A stretch of 64,000 nt of DNA from DASVCS01 sp036381495 (lineage in GTDB: Bacteria > Gemmatimonadota > Gemmatimonadetes > Longimicrobiales > RSA9), in the NCBI GenBank assembly GCA_036381495.1, contig DASVCS010000093.1, positions 53,749 through 117,748 on the forward strand, given 5' to 3'. Both the position numbers and the translations under genes were made by a program. Within the stretch, counting starts at the first letter, position 1. Every line of letters starts with the position of its first letter. Below the pieces are notes generated by a model, which was given only the letters and a program-made list of their open reading frames with translations, was not told the origin of the DNA and did no database searches. Shown here one piece after another: positions 1 through 9,447 of the stretch.

Positions 1-2895
1 CGGTGGATACCGCTCTGCCTCCGCGGCACCCCGGAGCCGGCGCACGGTCTGCTCGAGCAGACGCGTGTAGGTGTCCAGCCCCACCGCGTGCACGAAGCCG
101 GATTGCTCCGAGCCCAGGATGTTGCCCGCTCCCCGGAGTTCGAGGTCCTTGAGCGCTATGGCGTATCCGCTGCCCAGTTCGGTGAAGTGCTCGAGGATGC
201 GCAGTCGCTTCTCGGCCTCGTCGGTCACCTCGTCGGGCGTGAGCAGATAGCAGTACGCGCGGTGGTGCGATCGCCCGACGCGCCCCCGGATCTGGTAGAG
301 CTGCGCCAGCCCGAACTGGTCCGCCCGGTCGACGATCAGCGTGTTGGCCGACGGCACGTCCAGTCCGTTCTCGATGATCGCGGTCGTGACCAGGATCCGC
401 AGTTCGCCCTCGATGAAGCGGCGCATCACGTCATCCAGCGCCGCGGCCGCGAGCTGCCCGTGCGCGATGCCGAGCGGCGCGTCCGGCACCAGCCGCCGCA
501 CGCGCTCCGCCACTGCGCCAATGCTCTGCACGCGGTTGTGGAGGAAGAAGACCTGGCCGCCGCGGTCCAGCTCACGGCGTAGCGCATCTTCGAGCAGCTC
601 ATCGGCCCACGGCACGACGTGCGTGATGATCGGCATGCGGTCGCGTGGAGGCGTGCGGATCAGCGACAGGTCGCGCAGCCCGGCGATCGAGAGGTGCAGC
701 GTGCGCGGGATCGGCGTCGCCGTCAGTGTCAGGACGTCGATGTTCTTCTTCAGCTCCTTGAAGCGCTCCTTGTGCCGGACGCCGAAGCGCTGTTCCTCAT
801 CCACGATGAGGAGGCCGAGATCCTTGAGCACGACATCCGGCTCGAGCAGCCGGTGCGTCCCGATCACGATGTCGACCGCGCCGGCGGCGAGCTCCGCGAG
901 GATCTGCGTCTGCTCGCGCGGGGTGCGGAACCGGGACAGCGCCTCGACCCGGACCGGGTAGTCTGCCAGCCGCTGGCGGAACGTGTGCAGGTGCTGTTCG
1001 ACCAGGATCGTGGTCGGCGCCAGGACGGCGACCTGTTTGCCGTCCTGTACCGCCTTGAACGCGGCGCGGATCGCGACCTCGGTCTTGCCGTAGCCCACGT
1101 CACCGCAGAGGAGCCGGTCCATCGGGCGCGGCGATTCCATGTCGGCCTTGATGTCGGCGATCGCCTGGCGCTGGTCCGGCGTGTCCTCGTAGAGGAAGCT
1201 GGATTCCATCTCCTTCTGCCAGCGCGTGTCGGGACGGAACGCGTGCCCCTGGGCGAGCTGGCGAGCCGCGTAGATTTCGAGCAGTTCGGTGGCCATCGCC
1301 TGGATGGCCTTCTCGGTCTTCGTGCGCAGCGTGCGCCAGCTCTTGCCGCCGATCTTGTGGACGCGCGGCGGCTGCGACTCGGCGCGGTCGGGGACCCAGC
1401 GTTCGACGAGGTCGAGACGGTAGACCGGCACCCGCAGCATCTCTCCACCGGCGTATTCGATCGCGAGCGTCTCGATCTCTTCGGACGCATCGCCGGGGCC
1501 CGCCTGCGATGCGGCCGTCCCGATCCGCACGCGCTCGAGGCCGACGAATCGACCGATTCCGTGATCGAGGTGGACCACGTAGTCGCCGGGGCGGAGCTGC
1601 GCCAGGCTCTCGAGCGCGACTGCGCCGCGGAAGCGGCGGCCGCGCCGGAGGCGTCGCGCGCGCCGGAAGATTTCGTGATCCGTCAGTACGCGGAGCGGCG
1701 GCTCGGCGCCTTCCAGCACGAAGCCGCGGGCGAGGGCACCGAGCGCGATGGTGGTGCGCGGCGGGATCGCGCCATCCTCGGCCAGGATCTCTTCGAGCCG
1801 CTCGACCTGGCCGGCGTTGTCGCAGAGGATGACCGTGTCTTCGCCGCGCGCCGCACCGGCGAGCAGCAGATCGCGGAGCCGGCCCATGTCGCGGTCGACG
1901 CCCTCGGCTTCCCGGCCGCGGAAGCGCACGTGGGCCGTTGCGGGCGGCGAGAGTACCAGGCGGCCGAGCGCCTCCAGGCGCGCTGCGGCGTCCGCCGGCG
2001 CGAGGAACAGCTCGTCCGCGGGTTCCGGCCGTCCGCCGCGCCGCCGCTCCGCCTGCTGAAGGTGCAGCACCTGGGACCACGTGCGCTCGAATTCGCTTGC
2101 ATCGGCGCCTTCGAGCGCGAGCACCAGCGCGTCGCGGGGGAGCACATCGAGCAGGGAACGGCGCACGCGCGCCGCACCGTCGTGGCCGTCCCGGGCGGCG
2201 CGGAGATCGACCGGGAGGATGTCGGCCGCACCCACCTCATCGGTCGACCGCTGGTCGAGGATGTCGAAGCGGCGGATGGACACGATCTCGTCGCCCCAGA
2301 ACTCGATGCGAACCGGCTCGGCGGTACCGAATCCGTACAGGTCGAGGATCCCGCCGCGCACGGCGTACTCGCCGACTCCTTCGACCAGCGGCGTCCGCGT
2401 GAAGCCGAGCCCGTCGAGCCGGTCGGTCAACTCCTGCAATCGGTACTGCTGGCCCGTCGCGAGCGAAAGGCGCAGCTCGGCCAGGTCGGACGGAATCTCG
2501 GCCCGCTCCTGGAGCGCCCGCATGGTGGTCACCAGCACGCGGATGCGGCCGGCCAGCAGCGCTTCGAGCGCCTCCACGCGCAGGCCGCTCACCTCGATGT
2601 GCGGCTCTTCGCCCTCGTAGGGGAGCGCCTCCCGCTGCGGGTAGAGCCGGACCCGGCCCTCGCCGAGCAGCGATGCGAGGTCCGCCTCCGCCGCCTCCGC
2701 CTCGACGGGGTTCGGCGCCACCATCACCCACATGCGGTGGGGCTCCGCCTCGGCCAGTCCGGCCATGAGCAGCGCGGGCGCCGAGCCCGACAGGCCGGCC
2801 AGGCGCAACGCCGCCCCTCGTCCGGGCAGGCGCCCGAGCAGTTCGCCGAACGCCGGCTGGCGCCGCATCGCCTGGATCAGAGCGGGATGTGCCAC
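1..2895 (-). CDS. mfd: Transcription-repair coupling factor Mfd (C-terminus cut by window edge)
   Basis: Mfd is a DNA translocase that removes stalled RNA polymerase and recruits UvrA to the lesion. About 965 residues are present. The family is usually 1100-1200 residues long, so the last part of the C-terminal region lies beyond the left edge. Translation shows an N-terminal UvrB-like region, an RNA-polymerase-interaction (RID) segment beginning near residue 437 (GDYVVHLDHGIG), Walker A GDVGYGKT near 598, and a DEEQ motif at 699-702 (family form of the DEAH box). Further on are SF2 motifs ATPIPRTLH and the TRG-region QIRGRVGRS. The GTG start at 2895 lies two bases after the TGA of the BatA-like gene, so the two are probably translationally coupled. 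The assignment is firm; the exact start is less so. Confidence 0.95.
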   Translation of the reverse strand, partial: MAHPALIQAMRRQPAFGELLGRLPGRGAALRLAGLSGSAPALLMAGLAEAEPHRMWVMVAPNPVEAEAAEADLASLLGEGRVRLYPQREALPYEGEEPHIEVSGLRVEALEALLAGRIRVLVTTMRALQERAEIPSDLAELRLSLATGQQYRLQELTDRLDGLGFTRTPLVEGVGEYAVRGGILDLYGFGTAEPVRIEFWGDEIVSIRRFDILDQRSTDEVGAADILPVDLRAARDGHDGAARVRRSLLDVLPRDALVLALEGADASEFERTWSQVLHLQQAERRRGGRPEPADELFLAPADAAARLEALGRLVLSPPATAHVRFRGREAEGVDRDMGRLRDLLLAGAARGEDTVILCDNAGQVERLEEILAEDGAIPPRTTIALGALARGFVLEGAEPPLRVLTDHEIFRRARRLRRGRRFRGAVALESLAQLRPGDYVVHLDHGIGRFVGLERVRIGTAASQAGPGDASEEIETLAIEYAGGEMLRVPVYRLDLVERWVPDRAESQPPRVHKIGGKSWRTLRTKTEKAIQAMATELLEIYAARQLAQGHAFRPDTRWQKEMESSFLYEDTPDQRQAIADIKADMESPRPMDRLLCGDVGYGKTEVAIRAAFKAVQDGKQVAVLAPTTILVEQHLHTFRQRLADYPVRVEALSRFRTPREQTQILAELAAGAVDIVIGTHRLLEPDVVLKDLGLLIVDEEQRFGVRHKERFKELKKNIDVLTLTATPIPRTLHLSIAGLRDLSLIRTPPRDRMPIITHVVPWADELLEDALRRELDRGGQVFFLHNRVQSIGAVAERVRRLVPDAPLGIAHGQLAAAALDDVMRRFIEGELRILVTTAIIENGLDVPSANTLIVDRADQFGLAQLYQIRGRVGRSHHRAYCYLLTPDEVTDEAEKRLRILEHFTELGSGYAIALKDLELRGAGNILGSEQSGFVHAVGLDTYTRLLEQTVRRLRGAAEAERYPP

Positions 2896-2897
2896 GG

Positions 2898-4856
2898 TCA
2901 GGAGGTTCGGGGTTGCGGCCGTTTCGCGCCGGCGCCCGCTCCCACGCCGCCCGTGCGGCCGGCCGCGGCGACCAGCCCCTCGAGCAGGAGTACCGCCAGC
3001 GCGAGCAGGAGGAACGGACGCCAGGCCTCACGGCCGAGCCGTTCCCGGAACACGGCATCCGCCCAGTCGCCGGCGTCCCGGACGACGTCCAGGCGCCACC
3101 CCGCGAGAGCGTCGCGCAGTCCGGCCTCATCCAGACGCTCCAGCTCGGACTCGCGCGCAGGCGGGTTGACGGCGAACGCGGTGATCGGCCGGTCCCCGGC
3201 GAGCACGTGGTAGACGCCGGGCGCGCCCGGCACGCGATACTCGCCGCCCGATGGCGCGGGCTCGGTCACGCCATCGGGCCGCGCCACCGCGGTGGCCTCG
3301 GGCGGGAGCTGGAAGACCTCACCCGGCTGCGCGCGTGCGCCCTCCGGCGCGGCCGCCGCCCACGCGCCGATGAGGCGGTCGAGAAGCGGCACCATCGCGG
3401 GAGATGTCGCCAGCCCACCCTCTTCCGTCGAGAGCGGCGAGGCGACCAGCAGGTAGCGGCCACCCCCGGCACGCTCGCCCCGGACGACCCACGGCGCACC
3501 ATCACGCAGGCGGAGCAGCACCGAGTCCGTGCCGACCTCGGCGCCGGGCTCGATCGGGTAGGACCGCCCGATCCGCACGTCGCCGAGCGCATCGAGCAGC
3601 GCATCGTTCTCCTCTCCCACGGCGATGCGCGCCTCGCCCGCGGCCGTGGGCGGAGCGAAGCGCCAGGGGATCCCGGCCGCCGCCAGCCGGCGGTTGACGG
3701 CGGGGATCTCGAGCGGCGCCGCCGGGGCGAGGACCACGACCGTGCGTCCCTCCCGGAGCGCCTCGAGACCGGCGCCCGCCGGCGCGAGCAGGATCTCGGC
3801 CTCGGCCGCAGGCACTCGCCTTAGCCGGCCGGCATCGGCGAGCACATCCAGCGCCTCCTCCACGAACGGGAGCGGCTCCGTCGGCGCGACCGTCGGCGGC
3901 GGCTGCACATGGACCACGAAGTAACGCCGGTCATCCCCGCGGAGCGCATCCGGATCCAGCTCGACCCATCCGGATACGAGCGCCGTCGACCGGCCGGGGA
4001 AGGGGAGGATCGCGGTCGCCCCCGTCGCGGTCACATCCGCGGCGCTGATCCGGTTCTCGATCGCGAGGCGCACGGCCACCGTGTCCGCCGGCGGCGGTCC
4101 CGCGATTCGCGCCGCCACCGTCGAACGCTCGCCCGCCCGCGGCGGAATGCCGCCGCCGATCTCGACGCCGGTCACTGCACGGTTCCGCGGCGTCTCGGTC
4201 CGCGGCTGCCAGACGATGACGGGCGGCCCCTGCGCATCCTCCGCGGCGGTCGCGGTGAAGCCCGTCGCCTGGAGATCGCTCAGGAGATGGATCTCCGTCG
4301 CCCGCCCATCGGCGCCCGCGGCCAGGAGCGCGCGGGCGCGGGCCAGCGCGGCATCCAGGTCCGCCGCGCCCGCGACCACCTCCGTCTCGCGGACACGTGC
4401 CAGCGTCGCCGCGGCGCCGCCGGGCACCGCGGGCTCCCACGGAGCGCCCGCGCGGATCAACCAGAAGCGGTCGTCGGGCCCCGCCTGCTCGAGCGTCTCG
4501 GTCGCCCGCTGCTTGAGCAGGTCCAGCACGCGCCGGTCGCCGACCACGAGCCCACTGCTCAGCGAGTTGTCCAGCACGATCGCGACGGCGGTCGGCTCGT
4601 GACCCGTCCCGATGCTCCGCAGGAGCGGACGCGCGGCCGCCAGCGCCAGCAACGCGAGCGCCGCGACGCGCAGCGCGAGCAGCAGGAGCTGCCGCAACCG
4701 GATGCGCCGAGCACTCTCCTTCTCCGCTCGACGCAGGTAGCGCAGCGCGGGAAAGACCACACGCGGACCCTGTTGCCGCTGGAACAGGTGCAGGATCAGT
4801 GGGACCGCCGCCGCGGCCGCCAGGAACAGCAGCATCGGGCTGAGAAACCCCATCAT
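2898..4856 (-). CDS. BatA-like membrane protein with von Willebrand-type region
   Basis: A 652-residue protein. The N-terminus (LSPMLLFLAAAAAVPLILHL) is the hydrophobic segment typical of the aerotolerance-regulator BatA N-terminal family, followed by a second membrane helix near residues 45-70. Then comes an extracytoplasmic region beginning VAIVLDNSLSSG, which resembles a degenerate VWA MIDAS (DxSxS), and a C-terminal membrane helix. The start was placed at the first ATG of MMGF because the longer frame runs into the upstream DUF58 gene. That ATG overlaps the upstream stop as ATGA. BatA-like proteins usually sit with DUF58 and a MoxR ATPase in complexes that assemble or mature cell-envelope proteins. 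The DUF58 partner is here but MoxR is not. The family is reasonably sure; the specific function is unknown. Confidence 0.8.
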   Translation of the reverse strand: MMGFLSPMLLFLAAAAAVPLILHLFQRQQGPRVVFPALRYLRRAEKESARRIRLRQLLLLALRVAALALLALAAARPLLRSIGTGHEPTAVAIVLDNSLSSGLVVGDRRVLDLLKQRATETLEQAGPDDRFWLIRAGAPWEPAVPGGAAATLARVRETEVVAGAADLDAALARARALLAAGADGRATEIHLLSDLQATGFTATAAEDAQGPPVIVWQPRTETPRNRAVTGVEIGGGIPPRAGERSTVAARIAGPPPADTVAVRLAIENRISAADVTATGATAILPFPGRSTALVSGWVELDPDALRGDDRRYFVVHVQPPPTVAPTEPLPFVEEALDVLADAGRLRRVPAAEAEILLAPAGAGLEALREGRTVVVLAPAAPLEIPAVNRRLAAAGIPWRFAPPTAAGEARIAVGEENDALLDALGDVRIGRSYPIEPGAEVGTDSVLLRLRDGAPWVVRGERAGGGRYLLVASPLSTEEGGLATSPAMVPLLDRLIGAWAAAAPEGARAQPGEVFQLPPEATAVARPDGVTEPAPSGGEYRVPGAPGVYHVLAGDRPITAFAVNPPARESELERLDEAGLRDALAGWRLDVVRDAGDWADAVFRERLGREAWRPFLLLALAVLLLEGLVAAAGRTGGVGAGAGAKRPQPRTS

Positions 4857-5785
4857 CCCAGCTTCTCCCGCTTGCGGAGGTACGCCCGCAACGCGTGCAC
4901 CATGGCCTCGTTCGTCTCGATCACCACGTAGTCGATCCCGGGTCCGGCCAGCGTCTGTTTCCACTCGGCCAGCGCCCGACTCACCGCGTTGCGGTACTCC
5001 GTCCGGAGGTCCGCCACGCTGACGGGCAACTCCTCACCCGTCTCCGGGTCGACGAACCGGGCGTCGCCGAGGCCCGGCAGCTCCCGCTCCCCCGGATCCA
5101 GGAGGTGGAAGACGAGGACCTCGTGACCGCGATGGCGCAGGAAGCGGAGCGCGAGTCGCGTCGCGTCGGGGTCGACGAGCAGGTCCGAGAACAGGACCAC
5201 GAGCCCGCGACGATGCAGCCGGCCCGCGATGTCGCGCAGCGCGTTGGCCGCCTCCGTCCGACCGCTCGCCTCGATCGTCCCGAGCGCACGTACCAGCTCG
5301 TACCAGTGGCGCCGGCCTCCGCGCGGCGCGATGTGCGCCCGGATCTGCTCGTCGAAGCCGATCAACCCGACCGCATCACCCTGCCGCAGCAGGAGCAGCG
5401 CGAGACTCGCCGCGAGCTGCTTGGCGTACCACAACTTGGGCGGAAGATCTCCCGGCGCGGACGACCACGCCATGGACCCACTCGCATCCAGCAGGAAATA
5501 CGCCCGCAGATTGGTCTCCTCCTCGAACTGCTTGATATAGTACCGATCCGAGCGGCCGTACATGCGCCAGTCGATGTAGCGCAGGTCGTCACCCGGCTGG
5601 TACGCGCGGTGCTCGGCGAACTCGACGGAGAAACCCCGGTGCGGCGACCGGTGTAGCCCCGCGAGGAATCCCTCGACCACCTGGCGCGCCACGAACTCGA
5701 GGCCGCCGAGTCCGGCCAGTTCCTGCGGCTTCAGCAGATCGGGTCGCGGTACTCCGCCGGGTGCGTGGATGGTACTTCCGTTCAT
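4853..5785 (-). CDS. DUF58 domain-containing protein
   Basis: A 310-residue soluble protein with the DUF58 signature HRAYQPGDDLRYIDWRMYGR (about residues 59-78), followed by a VWA-type metal-site motif DASGSM at 100-105. DUF58 proteins are thought to act as partners of MoxR AAA+ ATPases in metal-cofactor insertion or envelope-protein maturation. The gene is first in an apparent three-gene run (DUF58, BatA-like, mfd). It faces away from the M28 peptidase, and the promoter should lie in the ~200-bp divergent gap. No MoxR gene is next to it, so its ATPase partner must be elsewhere or absent. Family assignment is strong; the biological substrate is unknown. Confidence 0.88.
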   Translation of the reverse strand: MNGSTIHAPGGVPRPDLLKPQELAGLGGLEFVARQVVEGFLAGLHRSPHRGFSVEFAEHRAYQPGDDLRYIDWRMYGRSDRYYIKQFEEETNLRAYFLLDASGSMAWSSAPGDLPPKLWYAKQLAASLALLLLRQGDAVGLIGFDEQIRAHIAPRGGRRHWYELVRALGTIEASGRTEAANALRDIAGRLHRRGLVVLFSDLLVDPDATRLALRFLRHRGHEVLVFHLLDPGERELPGLGDARFVDPETGEELPVSVADLRTEYRNAVSRALAEWKQTLAGPGIDYVVIETNEAMVHALRAYLRKREKLG

Positions 5786-5992
5786 GCGGCACAGCCTGTT
5801 CGTGATCGCGCTCCGGGGGCCTCCCGGAGATCCGGTCCGCGTGGTCTACCCCGCGCCCGCGCCGAAGATCGCGCGGGCGGTGGTGCATGCGCGCGACGCG
5901 CGCTATCTTCCCGCGGCCGGAACGGTCCCGGCCGTCGGGCGAGGCGAAGCAAGGGCCAGGCCGTGGTTCGTCCGAACAGAGGAGAGCTTGAC

Positions 5993-7564
5993 GTGACGCG
6001 ATACACTTCCGGTCTTCTGCTCCTGGCCGTCACCGCCTGCGCGAGTCCGGCGGTCGAGCCGGCAAACATCGCCCCGGCCGATGCATCGGCCGGGCCGGCG
6101 GCCGCAGCCGCCACCATCACGCCGGCGGACTTCGCCCGCCACATCGGATTCCTCGCGAGCGATGCGTTGCGCGGCCGCGACACGCCGAGTCCCGGGCTGG
6201 ACCAGGCCGCCGAATACGTCGCCGATCATTTCGAGCGACTGGGGCTCCGGCCCGCCGGCGTGGACGGGACCTACTTCCAACGCTACCCGCTCCAGCGGCG
6301 CGCACTGGACGTGGACGGGACTCGCCTCGAGCTCGCCACGGCCTCCGAACGCCCGGCGCTGGATTACGGCACCGACTTCTTCGCTGTCGCGGGCGTCCCC
6401 GACAGCGCGAGCGGAACCCCCGTCTTCACCGGCACCGACGTCGGGCGCCGCGATGCGCCCGGCGCCCTCCGCGGCCGCGTCGCCACCCTCTACCTGCCCG
6501 GCCTGCCCACGAGCCGCAGCTTCGGGCGCACCGCCGAGCGCCTGCGCGTGGCGGCGGGCGAGGAGGGCGCCATCGCCGTCCTCTTCATCCTCGATCCGCG
6601 ATTCCCGACCGAGATGGTCGCCCAGGTCGCGGAACTGAGCGCGACGCCGCGCGGCTGGCAGCTCGGCGCCGTCGAGGGGCCGCCCGCCTTCTTCCTTCGG
6701 TACGACCCGGCGCGCGCCGTGTTCCGCGCCGCAGGCCTGGATCTCGACCGCCTGCGCCAGCGAGCCGAGCAGGGACCGATCACGCCCGTGCCGATTCCCG
6801 GCGTGACCGCCCGCTTCGCCGCGCCCGTCCGCATCCTCGAAGAGCACCGGCCGCCCAACGTCGTCGCGGTGCTCCCCGGCAGCGACCCGGCGCTGCGCGA
6901 CACCTACGTCGTCTTCAGCGCCCACATGGACCACGTCGGCGTGGGACGCCCCGACGCGACCGGTGACTCGATCTACAACGGCGCGGATGACAACGCGTCG
7001 GGGACCTCCGCGCTGCTCGAAGTCGCCGAAGCCTTCGCCGCCCTCGACGTGCCGCCGGCGCGCTCGCTCCTCTTCCTCGCCGTCAGCGGCGAGGAGAAGG
7101 GGCTCCTCGGTTCGTCGTACTTCACGGACCACCCGACGGTCCCGCTCGACGCGATCGTCGCGGACCTCAACGTGGACATGATCGGGCGGAACGCGCCGGA
7201 CAGCATCGTGGTCATCGGACAGGAGTACTCGTCGCTCGGCCCGCTCGTCCACGAGGTGGCCGCGGCGCATCCCGACCTGGGACTCACGGTCTCCGAGGAC
7301 CTCTGGCCCGAGGAGCGGTTCTTCTTCCGCAGCGACCACTTCAACTTTGCGCGCAAGGACATCCCGGCGCTCTTCTTCTTCGCCGGAACGCACGAGGACT
7401 ACCATCGACCCTCCGATGAGCCGGAGAAGATCGACAGGGCCAAGGCCGCCCGCGTCGCGAAGTTGATCTTCTACACCGCCCACGAGATCGCGATGCGGCC
7501 GGAGCCGCCTCAGTGGACCGAGGAGGGGTTGCGCGAGGTGCACAGGCTGACGGGAGGGCGGTGA
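5993..7564 (+). CDS. M28-family zinc aminopeptidase, lipoprotein
   Basis: A 523-residue predicted secreted lipoprotein: a hydrophobic N-terminus ends in LAVTAC, a plausible lipobox. Peptidase family M28 metal ligands are visible: HMDHVG (His311, Asp313), GADDNASG (Asp332), the catalytic pair SGEEKG (Glu367-368), NVDMIGRN (Asp395) and THEDYH (His467 or 471). Between the signal and the catalytic domain lies a region that could be a PA-type insert. M28 enzymes remove N-terminal residues from peptides and need two zinc ions. The GTG start was chosen over an upstream in-frame ATG because an AGAGGAG Shine-Dalgarno sits just ahead of it and the signal peptide then begins at residue 1. Likely periplasmic or surface peptide scavenging. 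Confidence 0.9.
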   Translation: MTRYTSGLLLLAVTACASPAVEPANIAPADASAGPAAAAATITPADFARHIGFLASDALRGRDTPSPGLDQAAEYVADHFERLGLRPAGVDGTYFQRYPLQRRALDVDGTRLELATASERPALDYGTDFFAVAGVPDSASGTPVFTGTDVGRRDAPGALRGRVATLYLPGLPTSRSFGRTAERLRVAAGEEGAIAVLFILDPRFPTEMVAQVAELSATPRGWQLGAVEGPPAFFLRYDPARAVFRAAGLDLDRLRQRAEQGPITPVPIPGVTARFAAPVRILEEHRPPNVVAVLPGSDPALRDTYVVFSAHMDHVGVGRPDATGDSIYNGADDNASGTSALLEVAEAFAALDVPPARSLLFLAVSGEEKGLLGSSYFTDHPTVPLDAIVADLNVDMIGRNAPDSIVVIGQEYSSLGPLVHEVAAAHPDLGLTVSEDLWPEERFFFRSDHFNFARKDIPALFFFAGTHEDYHRPSDEPEKIDRAKAARVAKLIFYTAHEIAMRPEPPQWTEEGLREVHRLTGGR

Positions 7565-7733
7565 GCGAGGCGGCCGCCCCCCGGCGGCCGCCTCGAACTG
7601 CGTCGAGTTCACGGCACATCCGCCGCATCGCGGTCCGCCGCGACTGCGAGCCGGCGGGAACCGCGAGCCGGAGCCGGTCGGGGGAGCGAACGGCCCGGCC
7701 GAACCTTAAAACGAGAAACCGCGGAGAGGTGCA

Positions 7734-7940
7734 ATGTCGTTCCCCGCTACGATTCTGTTGCTCGCCGGCCTGGTGAGCGCGGTGCTGGTCCCGATGTTCA
7801 TCGGACACGGCCTGGCCGAACGCGATGGCGGCGCCATCCTGGCCGGGCTCGGCATGGGCGTCATCGCCGCCGTCCTCATCTTCCTCTTCTCCCGCTTCGT
7901 CCGGGGCGGCGGCGAGGAACGGATGCCGCGGGCGGGATAG
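7734..7940 (+). CDS. Small two-helix membrane protein
   Basis: A 68-residue hypothetical protein. It has two hydrophobic helices (about residues 5-25 and 34-54) joined by a short charged turn (GHGLAERDGG), and a basic C-terminal tail. The ATG is preceded by a GGAGAGG ribosome-binding site. It lies about 170 bp after the M28 peptidase and ends at a strong GC hairpin. No family was recognised; it could be a small membrane-associated accessory protein. The reading frame looks real from its codon use, ribosome-binding site and tight position before the terminator. Confidence 0.6.
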   Translation: MSFPATILLLAGLVSAVLVPMFIGHGLAERDGGAILAGLGMGVIAAVLIFLFSRFVRGGGEERMPRAG

Positions 7941-7957
7941 CACCACGCCAACGACGC

Positions 7958-7987
7958 GGGCCCCGGGACCGGTTGGTCCCGGGGCCC
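7958..7987. terminator. Strong GC hairpin between convergent genes
   Basis: A perfect 13-bp inverted repeat (GGGCCCCGGGACC / GGTCCCGGGGCCC) closes on a GGTT loop, between the end of the small membrane protein and the end of the convergent barrel gene. There is no T-tract. It probably acts as a bidirectional transcription block, but Rho-independent function is unproven. Confidence 0.65.
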
Positions 7988-8057
7988 GGCGGCCCCGCGC
8001 TCCACGCCTGCGGCGCGCTCGGTTTCCCCCGCGCGGCAACGTTCGCGGGACCACGGC

Positions 8058-9422
8058 TCAGAAGCCGATCACCTCCAGCCCGAGGCTCCCGGCGTAGCCG
8101 GTGCCCGCGGCGAACCGCTCGCCGTAGTGCAACGGATTGAAGCCCGGCCCGGCGGCGGCATTGCTGCCGGTGGCCCGGCTCGCGGCCGCGGAGAGCCGGA
8201 TGGGACCGAGCTGCCAACTCGTGCCGAGGGAGACGGCGGAAGCGCCATCGAGCGAGCTGGCATAGCCCCCGCGGATGGTCCAGAAGCTCAGCAGCGGGAG
8301 GCGCTGCTCGAGGCCGACCGCGAGGTACTGCGGCCAACCGGTGTACAGGTCGCCCTCGCCCTGCGTGGTGCTCAGCGTCGCGCCGAGCGCCGTGCCCCCG
8401 TGCTGGTACGCCGCGCCGACCCGGACGACCCGCGGAAAGAACGCCTCGGTGAAGAGGTTGTCCACCACTTCGTACGCAGCGATCGGCGCGGCCGTGGGAT
8501 CGAAGGAGCGCGGCTCGAGACGTTCCTCGAAGTCCTGGAGACCGACCTCTCCGATCTCACTCCCCGCGAACTCGTCGCCGCTCAGCACGAGGCCGTCGTC
8601 CCAGGTCATGCGCTGCCACACGTTCTCGATCGCGAGCCCGATGGTCAGGCCGGGGAAGGGCTGCGCGGCGGCGCCGATGTCCACGCCGTATCCGGTCCCC
8701 ACGTCCGAGCGGATCCCCAGCGCCGTGAGGTAGATCTCCTGCCCGTCGAGGTCCACCCTCGGCTCGAAGATGCGGCCGCGTTCGAGCCGGTGGCCGAGCA
8801 CGTAACGCGCGGTCACGCCGACGCTGACGGGAAACGGGAGCAGCAACGGGAGCGTGTGGCCGTACGCCGCGCTGACCGTCGTGTAGACGGCATCACGGAA
8901 GGCCGTGTTGCCGACCCGGTACTCGCCGATCCGGTCGTGGTCCACATCGCCGTACTGCCGGGCGTACAGCACCAGGTCGACCAGCTCCTTGCCGATGCTG
9001 CTCCCGACCAGCGCCGTCGACGACACGCCGACCGCGACCGGGCCCACGCTCAGGCTGGCCCAGGGGATGTGCACGTCTCCGCGCATCTCCATCCCGGTCT
9101 CCGGAATCTGTGCGAGCAGATCCTCCCGGTCCTGGTCCGCAATGTTCTCGCCCTGACCCCAGACGTCCGTCATGTCCAGGAGCGATGGGCCGAGCATGGT
9201 TCCCGCGAAGTTCAGCCGCGGCAGCCCGACGGACCACGCCGGGCCGTCGGGGAGCCCCAGGTTGGCGGGGTTCCAGTCGAGCGCCTCGTGCCCCCGCGCC
9301 AGCCCCAGGTACGCGCCCGCCAACCCCGCACCCCGCACCGACGCGTCGAACTGCCCGTGGGCCGGCCGCGCCACGGCCACCGGCAGTGCGGCCGCCAACA
9401 GGATTCCCATGCATCGTCTCAT
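8058..9422 (-). CDS. DUF5723-like outer-membrane beta-barrel protein (copy B)
   Basis: A 454-residue protein with a signal peptide ending near ARPAHGQ. Alternating beta-strand sequence follows, with a C-terminal aromatic residue (EVIGF) typical of outer-membrane barrels. The N-terminal block LARGHEALDWNPANLGLPDG matches the corresponding block LARGHDALAWNPAGLAMPDG of the paralogue at 10741-12045. These proteins resemble the DUF5723/PorV-like or FadL-like family. The gene follows a lipoprotein gene by 25 bp, as its paralogue does. Probable surface transporter or assembly platform; substrate unknown. Confidence 0.75.
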   Translation of the reverse strand: MRRCMGILLAAALPVAVARPAHGQFDASVRGAGLAGAYLGLARGHEALDWNPANLGLPDGPAWSVGLPRLNFAGTMLGPSLLDMTDVWGQGENIADQDREDLLAQIPETGMEMRGDVHIPWASLSVGPVAVGVSSTALVGSSIGKELVDLVLYARQYGDVDHDRIGEYRVGNTAFRDAVYTTVSAAYGHTLPLLLPFPVSVGVTARYVLGHRLERGRIFEPRVDLDGQEIYLTALGIRSDVGTGYGVDIGAAAQPFPGLTIGLAIENVWQRMTWDDGLVLSGDEFAGSEIGEVGLQDFEERLEPRSFDPTAAPIAAYEVVDNLFTEAFFPRVVRVGAAYQHGGTALGATLSTTQGEGDLYTGWPQYLAVGLEQRLPLLSFWTIRGGYASSLDGASAVSLGTSWQLGPIRLSAAASRATGSNAAAGPGFNPLHYGERFAAGTGYAGSLGLEVIGF

Positions 9423-9447
9423 CGTTCACTCGCTCTCTCGATCGTGC

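Noticed and set aside
619..3213. An 864-codon open frame antisense to mfd
   Set aside because: Mfd motifs are complete on the minus strand; the antisense product has no recognised domain.
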